Below are positions 57,100-64,000 of a stretch of DNA of 64,000 nucleotides, piece after piece. This DNA is from Cryptomeria japonica (taxonomy: Eukaryota > Streptophyta > Pinopsida > Cupressales > Cupressaceae). The stretch's first letter is position 1; the number at the start of each line of letters is the position of its first letter. A program made the position numbers and the translations under genes. The notes under the pieces were generated by a model, which was not told the origin of the DNA, did no database searches, and was given only the letters and a program-made list of their open reading frames with translations. Location: NCBI RefSeq assembly GCF_030272615.1, contig NC_081405.1:568167095-568231094 (forward strand), in the 5' to 3' direction.

Positions 57100-58054
57100 G
57101 ATTGTTAAACCTCACAATCCGGTATGTAAGGAATGTCAATTTGGAAAGCAAGTTAGAAAAACTTTCAAGAGTATTCCAGAGAAATCTAACAATGTTCTTG
57201 ATTTAATTCATACTGATTTATGTGGTCTAGCAAGAACTAGAAGTTTCAAACTATTCAAGGTGATGGTAGAGAATGAAACCGGCAAGAAAATCAAATGTTT
57301 GAGATCAGATCAAGGAGGTGAATTCACATCTAAGGAATTTAATACATTCTATGAAGTGATTGGGATTAAAACATAGTTATCAGCATCTCGAACAACCCAG
57401 TAGAATGGAGTTGTAGAAAGAAAAAAATAGAACTATTTTAGATGCAACTAGAAGTATGATATCAAAAGCAAATCTACCTCATATATGTTGGAGAGAAGTA
57501 GTCAATACAATAGTTTATACAGTCAATAGAGTTCACATCAAAGGTGAAACTAGTAAGACCCCTCATTAACTATGGTTTGGTAATACTCCTACTCTTAAAT
57601 ATTTCAGAATATTTGGAAGTAAATGATATATTAGAAGAGATGAGTATATTGGGAAATTTGATCCTAGAAGTGATGAAGAAATATTTCTTGGTTATTCATC
57701 TAAGAGAAAGCCATATAGATGTTTTAACAAGAGATTGCATAAAATTGTTGAAAGTGCAAATGTGAATATTGATGAACAGTTTAGAGGAAATTCAAGATAC
57801 ATGGACTCTGAACTGGCAATAGAGATAATCACAAATGAACCTACTATGAGTACACTAGTATAGAATGTTGATCCAGTTACACTAGCATCATCTAAGGATT
57901 CAACAGTCACTGAAGAATAGCAGCAAGTAAAAACACCACGGTATGTAAGATTGAACCACTCTAAAGATCAGATAATTGGAAATAAGTTTCAAGGAATTAT
58001 GACTAGAGGAAGATTGGCAAATGAAGAGGTATGTCTTATTTCTCAAATTGAACC
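57100..58054 (+). pseudogene. Copia C integrase, internally shortened
   Basis: After a frameshift near 57090, KECQFGKQ and LDLIHTDLCGLARTRS mark the core start. About 40 residues are missing before MVENETGKKIKCLRSDQGGE, so the region between the first two Asp residues is short. A stop-rich stretch follows with NGVVERK near 57410 carrying the Glu. The C-terminal part shows EIFLGYSSKRKPYRCFNKRL near 57680 and MTRGRLANEEVCLISQIEP, ending at the solo LTR. Confidence 0.8.
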
Positions 58055-59483
58055 TGATGCTCTACAAAATGGACAATGTTAGACAAAATCCTGTGGTCAT
58101 ATAACACACAAAAACACAAGAAACAAAGACAAACGTTAGTGTTAATCAACCAAAAACTAGTCTAAGAAGGCATACCAAAAGAGACACTAAAAACATGATA
58201 AAATATTTAACTATGGAAGAAAATACAACAAGGCATCTCCAAATGCCTTCTACCATGCTCTTAGCTCATTCTCCCTTGTTCCTCTCCTCTCCAAGTTCCA
58301 AATTAGTGTAGCTCTCAACAGCTTTTTGCACTATGGATGCCTTATGGAGGTTCAAGATTGTAGATAATTATGAAAAGTATGCAAATGCAAGCTTAATAAC
58401 CAAAGAAAGATGAGTTATCTAAATGCTATTTGTTAATTTTAACCAAAAGAGTGAATATGACTAATTATGCTAAAATTCTCTCTAAAATTCTCTATAACTT
58501 AGATGAATACAAGTTTTTAGGATCTAGATTATGAAGAAATGGGCTCTATTTATAGGAAAAATGGAGAAATGGATGGTTGAGATTGAGTAATCTCAACAAG
58601 GGTCAGGATTGAATGATATTCAATCCATGTGAGGAATTTCAACCCAATCCTAGGATGACAAGTGTCAACATGAGAGGGGTTGAGAGGAGAGGGAATAAGC
58701 ATTAAATGCTTGACATGACCAGAGGGTTAACTTGGGAGCTAAGATCAAGGTTGGGTTAAGTGAATAAATTTATTATTCAAAGAATAATGCTTTTATCCAA
58801 TGGATAAACTCTTGTGCAAAGGTTAAAGGGATAACCATGGTCAAAGTAATAAATGCTTGAGGAGACACATGAGTCACATGAGGGTTCAGTTAGGGGTTAA
58901 CCATAAATGGTCATGTAAGAGCCATAAGTGGTTTGGAAGACTTTAGAGGTTAAATTGTTGAACACACAAAGCATTTAATGTTTTTCAAAGACTTTGAAGT
59001 CTTTGAGAAGTGACTCCAAGTTGCTTAGGAATGTGACAATAATTAAGGGATGGATTAGGCTAATTAGGAAGGGTTTAGAAGAATCTAAAAGGGGGTTAGG
59101 ATTGCAAGTGGGTTTGGTGGGTGAGGGAAAATAGGATTTTAATTAAAATAAAATTAATTTATTTCAACTTGTGGTTGCAACTTGCATTTGTAGGAAAATG
59201 CAAGGGGGGGGGAATAAATGATTTTAAATAAATGTTTTTAATTATTTATTTAAAAGAAGAAAGGGGATTAAATTAAATAAACAAGATTTATTCATTTAAT
59301 TGATTGTGAATTTGGTTTAATGAATTAATTAAAATAAATTGAATAATTTATTTAATTAATAGGAGAATGTTTTGAAGATGAATTAATTAAATATTAATTT
59401 AATTAACTCATGGCTAGTGGGTTTTTAATCAAATAAATAGAAAATATTCATTTAATTAAAATGGACAGATTTATGTGACTACA
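58055..59483 (-). mobile_element. Tat-type solo LTR inside copia C
   Basis: A 1429-bp solo LTR reading TGTAGTCACATAAATC to GAGCATCA on the minus strand. The perfect TSD GAACC lies at 58050-58054 and 59484-59488. Its start resembles the Tat2 LTR start TGTAGACACC, with the same AT-rich palindromic runs (59220-59460). A TATAAATA box lies on the minus strand at 58547-58554. Removing it and one TSD rejoins the copia C frame (QIEP to TTINEE). Confidence 0.9.
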
Positions 59484-61019
59484 GAACCTACAACTATTAA
59501 TGAGGAATGTGAAGATAAATATTGGATTAAAGCTACGGAAGATGAATTGGAACAAATTGAAAAGAATAACACTTGGTCATTAGTTCCCTGGCCTAAAAAC
59601 AAAAATGTAATTGGAACTAAATGGGTTTTCAGAAATAAACTTAATGAAGATGGCAAGGTAATCAGAAATAAAGAAAGATTAGTGTGTAAGGGATATTCAC
59701 AGAAAGAAGGAATTGATTACAATGAAACCTTTGCACCGGTAGCTAGAATTGAGGCAGTCATACTTTTATTGGCTTTTGCAGCTAACAAGAACTATAAAGT
59801 ATATCAAATGGATGTTAAATGTGCATTTCTGAATGGAGATCTTGAAGAAGAAGTTTATATTGAACAACTTGATGGATTTTCTTTGATAGATGACAAAGAT
59901 ATGGTTTGCAGGTTAAGGAAAGTTTTGTATGGACTAAAGCAAGCTCCTAGAGCTTGGTATGCTAGATTGGACAAATATCTTTTGAAGCTCGGTTACACTA
60001 AAGGTAATGCAGACAACAATCTATACTACAAAGGGACTAATGATGACATCTTGGTTATTGAAGTTTTTGTTGATGATATAATCTTTGGAGGATAAGATGG
60101 ATTGTGTAAAGACTTTTCTAACAAAATGCAGCAAGAATTTGAAATGTATATGATTGGGGAGATAAAATTCTTTTTAGGATTGCAGATTTCACAGACTAAT
60201 AAAGGTATATTCCTATGTCAATATAAGTACTTGAAGGAATTACTAAATAAATTTGGCATGGAAAACTCTAAACTGGTAGGCACACCTATGACTACAACTA
60301 ATAAACTATCTTTGAAGGATGAATCAACACCTATTAATCCGACTAGATACAAGTCTATGATAGGAGGTTTACTATATTTGACACAAACAAGACCTGATAT
60401 TAGCAATGCAGTATGTATTGTCTCAAGATTTCAGAGTAATCCTAAAGAAAATCATGAATCAGCAGTAAAAAGGATTTTTCGGTACCTACAAGGCACTACA
60501 AATCTTGGTTTATGGTATCCTAGAGATGAAAATTTTGATTTATGTGCATACACAGATGCTAATTGGGCAAGAGATGTAGATGACAAAAAAAGCACCACTG
60601 GCGGAGCATTTTTTCTTGGTAGTAGACTAATTTCTTGGTTAAGCAAGAAATAGAGTTGTACATCACTATCAACAGCAGAATCAGAATATGTTGCAGTAGC
60701 AACTAATTGCACACGGGTATATTGGATTAAGCAAATGTTGAAGGACATAAAGGTAAAATGCAAGAAACCTATAACTATTTACTGTGATAATATGGCAGCA
60801 ATTGATATATCAAAGAATCTGGTATTTCACTCAAAGACTAAACATGTTTATATCAAATTCAATTTTTTGAAAGAGAATGTTGAAGCAAAAGAAGTGAAAT
60901 TGGTTTATGTGAATACTAAAGAGCAGATTGCAGATATTTTTACTAAGCCTTTGCCTAAGGAGACTTTTGAATATCTCAGAGAACATCTTGGAGTTCTACC
61001 CCCATTGGTAGAGACTTAG
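59484..61019 (+). pseudogene. Copia C reverse transcriptase and RNase H
   Basis: One frame runs from 59484 to 61017 with stops at 60093 (TAA) and 60651 (TAG). RT motifs are NVIGTKWVFRNKLNEDG, ETFAPVARIEAVILLLA, YQMDVKCAFLNGDLEEEVYI, LYGLKQAPRAWY and VFVDDIIFGG (catalytic Asp pair kept). RNase H shows AYTDANWARDVDDKKSTTGG, STAESEYVAVATNCTRVYWI, YCDNMAAIDISKN and DIFTKPLPKETFEYLREHLG. Coding quality is the best in the window apart from Tat2. Confidence 0.92.
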
Positions 61020-61375
61020 ATAGTTGATGTTTGTCATCAACCGACAGAATTAACAGAGAAATCTTTTATTCCGGCTTTGATGAGGAGAGCTACTTCTCAG
61101 GGGGAGTAGTTGGTATTTTGTAATGACTTGGTATTTTGTATTTTGTATTTTGATTTTGTATTGCTTTGGCATTTGATGTCAAAGGGGGAGAGTTATTATG
61201 GAAAAGCACATTATCTTTTGGGAGAGATTATTCCTAGGGGGAGAGACATTATGTATTTTTATTTCTGGTTAATAATCTCTTTGGAAGATTGTTGGTTTTT
61301 GGTTTTTGGCATTTATGTTTTGGCACTTTGATGGTTTTTCCATCTTGTGTTGCCATCAATGCCAAAGGGGGAGAT
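61020..61375 (+). other. Copia C 3' noncoding region with two purine tracts
   Basis: A 9-bp hairpin CTTTGGCAT/ATGTCAAAG (61164-61184) runs into AAAGGGGGAGA. The LTR-adjacent polypurine tract is CCAAAGGGGGAGA at 61362-61374. Confidence 0.75.
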
Positions 61376-62445
61376 TCTTGGTATTTTGGATATGTTGATA
61401 TGGTTTTGTCATTGATGTCAATACTTGTCAACACTTGTCAACACTTATCAGCACTTGGAGATCTTTGGTTTTGTCCACCAGCATGTCAGTGACTTATGCA
61501 CAGTCACCGGTATTTGGTTCATTGGCAGGTTATATTGTTCACCAGAACTTGGAATGACTTGGAGACTACCTGGTTATGTCAAAGACATTATCTGATCACT
61601 TGGTTTTGGCGATCTGGTTATTGATCTATTCGGGTTTGCATATTTGTTGTTACCGGCAAATAGGTCCAAGTTATGCACCGACAAGCATATCTATTCAAAA
61701 TCACCATGACACGTTATGGAGATGATTTATTATTATTGTAAATGCATTGAGTCGACATGATGCATCGCATATTGATTTATTTGTAATTGATTTTATTGTA
61801 ATATTCTTAGTGAGTCGACCTACTCAATTGGTCTTAGGTTATGGTATAAATGTAAGATCTCATTTGTGAGATTGATATAGGATTGAAAGGGGAATGTAAG
61901 TAAGTTTGAATAAGGTATATGGGAAAATAAGCAGAGCTATACACATAGACATCATTTGAAGATTGAAGGAAGGTTTGAAGAATGCATATCAGAGCTTAAC
62001 TGGTACTGAATCCAGCATATGAAGATGCTATTTTGAGCAGTACATTATCATTGGATTTAACCATCCAATTGTACTCAGTGTGACTCTCATTTTGTGTTTG
62101 AGTAGTGAGCTCTAGGTAGCTGGCCTTTCTGCATGTGCAGACTCCATATTGTACACACATACTATCTGTAGTAGTATCATCTGATTTTGGGTAAGGTTTC
62201 CCACCGTGGTTTTTCCCCTTACAGGGTTTCCACGTACAAATATTTATGTTATGTGTTGTGGATGTTATTGTCTTTCTGATTCATGCATTAATGTTTACTG
62301 GTACTGCAATTAACTGATAAAACTGTCTACCGGCATAAAGTTTGGTTTATCGGCATTAAGCATTAATTTTTGATTAATTTTGGTTTGAATTTTTTGGACA
62401 ACTAATTCACCCCCCCCCCCTCTCAGTTGTCTCTAGGACCTAACA
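61376..62445 (+). repeat. Copia C 3' LTR
   Basis: 1070 bp; the first dinucleotide is TC instead of TG. It ends TAACA. TATAAA at 61845-61850. Contains a C11 run at 62410-62420. Confidence 0.93.
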
Positions 62446-63084
62446 GATATAAATACAACCGGTGAGGACTTGCAGACAAGAATAAAGACTGGTGTTGCAA
62501 GAAGGAGGAACAATGTGGGTCCCAAAGGAAAAGGGAAAATGGGAGAAGACAACTTCACAAAAAGAAGAAACATGAGAAGACAACAAAGAAGACCTCCTAC
62601 TGGTAGAATACAAAGATATGCTACTGCCCACATGTTAGGACAAATGTGGGAGAAGAAAAGATCAAATGGAGGAAATGCAAAGAATGAACAACCCGGGATC
62701 CATCCTCAAAGAAGGAGATATGGAGATTCTAAACCGATAAAATATCCCCATATGTTGCAGAATAAATTTGTAAGTCATATGTCATCCTTTACTAGTTATT
62801 GCTTTGCATGTAATCGCTATGGCCATAGGGCAGAAGAATGTAGAAAGAGATCTAGAAGGAATAATCTAGGATCTCATAGACATCATGCATATGATAAAAG
62901 TGTATCCATGAGTAGATACATGCATGTCCCCTCTCCAAATTATGCAAATATTTTTTGTTATAACTGCAATGAAATTGGCCATAGAGAGTTTGAATGCAGG
63001 AAAAGGAACTTGGAGTCACATGGAAGTCGGTATGGCAACTATGCTCCACTTAGAAATGGATCTAGAGAATATGGAAGTCAGTGA
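62446..63084 (+). pseudogene. Copia B Gag, C-terminal part with two zinc knuckles
   Basis: It continues the Gag frame of 53345-54390 exactly once copia C and one TSD copy are removed. A basic Arg/Gly/Asn-rich stretch leads to knuckles CFACNRYGHRAEEC (62801) and CYNCNEIGHREFEC (62958). The frame stops at 63082. Two knuckles and a basic linker fit a SIRE-like copia Gag. Confidence 0.82.
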
Positions 63085-64000
63085 CCTGCATGGAACTAGT
63101 TAGGAATCATTAAATTTGAGTCAAGTTTTGAGGCCCATTTCGAAATTTTGCATTTGCATTTTCAAAAAGGCACCTAATCTCATTTAGGTGGCCTAGTTAG
63201 AGAGAGGGTAAAATGGAGCCCAATGATTTTCAAAGGGTAAGGCTTGGGAAATGTGTCCTATACCTTTCATTTGGCCTATCATGTGTTCTTCAACTTTTAG
63301 ATTTCATTCTGGATCAGTTTATCAGGTACCCATTTCAAGGGGTGAGCTGAAAGTGCATGTTAGGTGTAAATGCATATTTTATTAAGTGGCCTACTTTGTG
63401 CTCCTATATCTTTTATCCTATTGATCGTCATGTTAAAATTCAAAATGGACTGAATTCTATGCATAAAAGTGTGCCTCCATTCAAAATTTCAAGTCTCTAG
63501 CAATTTATTTGCTTAGTTTAGCAAGCTCAATCTATTAGCAGTTTGTGTTGTTTGACAAGTCCCTGTTTCGATAGCTAGTCGGAGCCCTGTTTTGCATAAG
63601 TGTAAAAGTTACCCCAGTGAATGTCATGCCAGAACGTTTGTTCCAGGATATTTTTGGTATGAACGACAAGCTACATTTCTAGTTTCAAGCTCCTGCCAAT
63701 CCGTTTGATTGGTTTTCAAAAGGGTTTCTTGAGCCATCTGTTTCAGTGATCCGTACTTTCATTGCTGTGTCAGTTAAAGTAGTTGTTTTCATGAGCGCAC
63801 CATTTGCACCCAGTCAGAATTTTTCTCAAAATGAGTATCCAAATATTTGATATATACTTCAAGGGATCTATGTCTCAGATTTGAGGGTCTATGGAGGTCA
63901 TTTGATATTTTTAAGAAAGGGATCATGAGTTGCCTAAGCATTGACTTCATCAGGTCCACAGTGCCTACAAAGCCAGTTGGTCATTTTTGATGATTAATAT
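63085..64000. other. Unrecognised terminal 0.9 kb
   Basis: No sustained frame, LTR end or known motif is visible. Copia B coding does not continue in an obvious way, so another insertion may begin near 63085. Confidence 0.3.

Larger units (their letters stand above)
54391..62445 (+). mobile_element. Copia C: complete-length Ty1/copia element
   Basis: The LTRs are 54391-55466 and 61376-62445. Copia order gag, protease, integrase, RT, RNase H is seen. Flanks GATCT (54386-54390) and GATAT (62446-62450) are a TSD with one change. A solo LTR (58055-59483) sits between integrase and RT. Stops and frameshifts are present but few outside integrase. Confidence 0.93.

Noticed and set aside
58077-59483. 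Solo LTR starting at TGTTAGAC (58077)
   Set aside because: That start gives no TSD and breaks the pol frame. The start at 58055 gives a perfect GAACC duplication and restores the frame.
1-64000. CRISPR array, rRNA or intact host gene
   Set aside because: No regularly spaced palindromic repeats, no rRNA sequence I recognise and no intact non-element gene were seen; all convincing coding signals belong to retroelements.

Overview
The window is about 64 kb of plant nuclear DNA made almost entirely of nested retrotransposons. I see no intact host gene, rRNA, CRISPR array or prokaryotic feature. The density of Ty3/gypsy (Tat lineage and chromovirus), Ty1/copia, LINE and TRIM elements, with deep nesting, points to a large-genome seed plant. 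A gymnosperm is my guess, but nothing here proves it.

Left part (1-15902): Tat1, a decayed + strand Tat-lineage element whose 5' end lies outside the window. It holds pol remnants (1-3926), an antisense plant-mobile-domain (PMD) gene remnant (8164-5815), and a 3' LTR (14673-15902). A complete 334-bp TRIM sits in it at 4974-5307 and a decayed L1-type LINE at about 8250-13440. Tat1 appears to sit inside the left LTR of the next element.

Middle (15903-39436): a minus-strand chromovirus, with interior at 16237-20527. Its right LTR (20528 onward) is split by a copia-type solo LTR (S1, 21871-39250, TSD CTATA). S1 is itself split by Tat2, a 16.1-kb minus-strand Tat element (22992-39095) with two nearly identical LTRs. 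Tat2 carries gag, protease, RT, two RNase H domains and integrase, plus an antisense, intron-containing PMD gene with its own promoter-like sequence.

Right-centre (39437-50727): fragments of a + strand element, H1, ending in its 3' LTR at 49559-50727. H1 is interrupted by N1 (39633-47599, minus, TSD GAAGC). N1 is an LTR element with a five-knuckle Gag-like ORF and a long ORF of unknown function but no pol. H1 carries a distant homologue of the same unknown ORF.

Right (about 50911-63084): copia B, + strand, with a long 5' LTR and a Gag reading frame split by copia C (54391-62445, + strand, complete LTR-to-LTR). C is in turn split by a Tat-type solo LTR (58055-59483, TSD GAACC). The last 0.9 kb is unrecognised.

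The most unusual items are: a TRIM whose LTRs contain a tRNA-Ala-like cloverleaf with A and B boxes; a recurring hairpin motif with compensatory stem changes at equivalent places in both Tat elements; the conserved antisense PMD gene; hairpins abutting polypurine tracts; and a PMD frame broken almost only by TAG stops.
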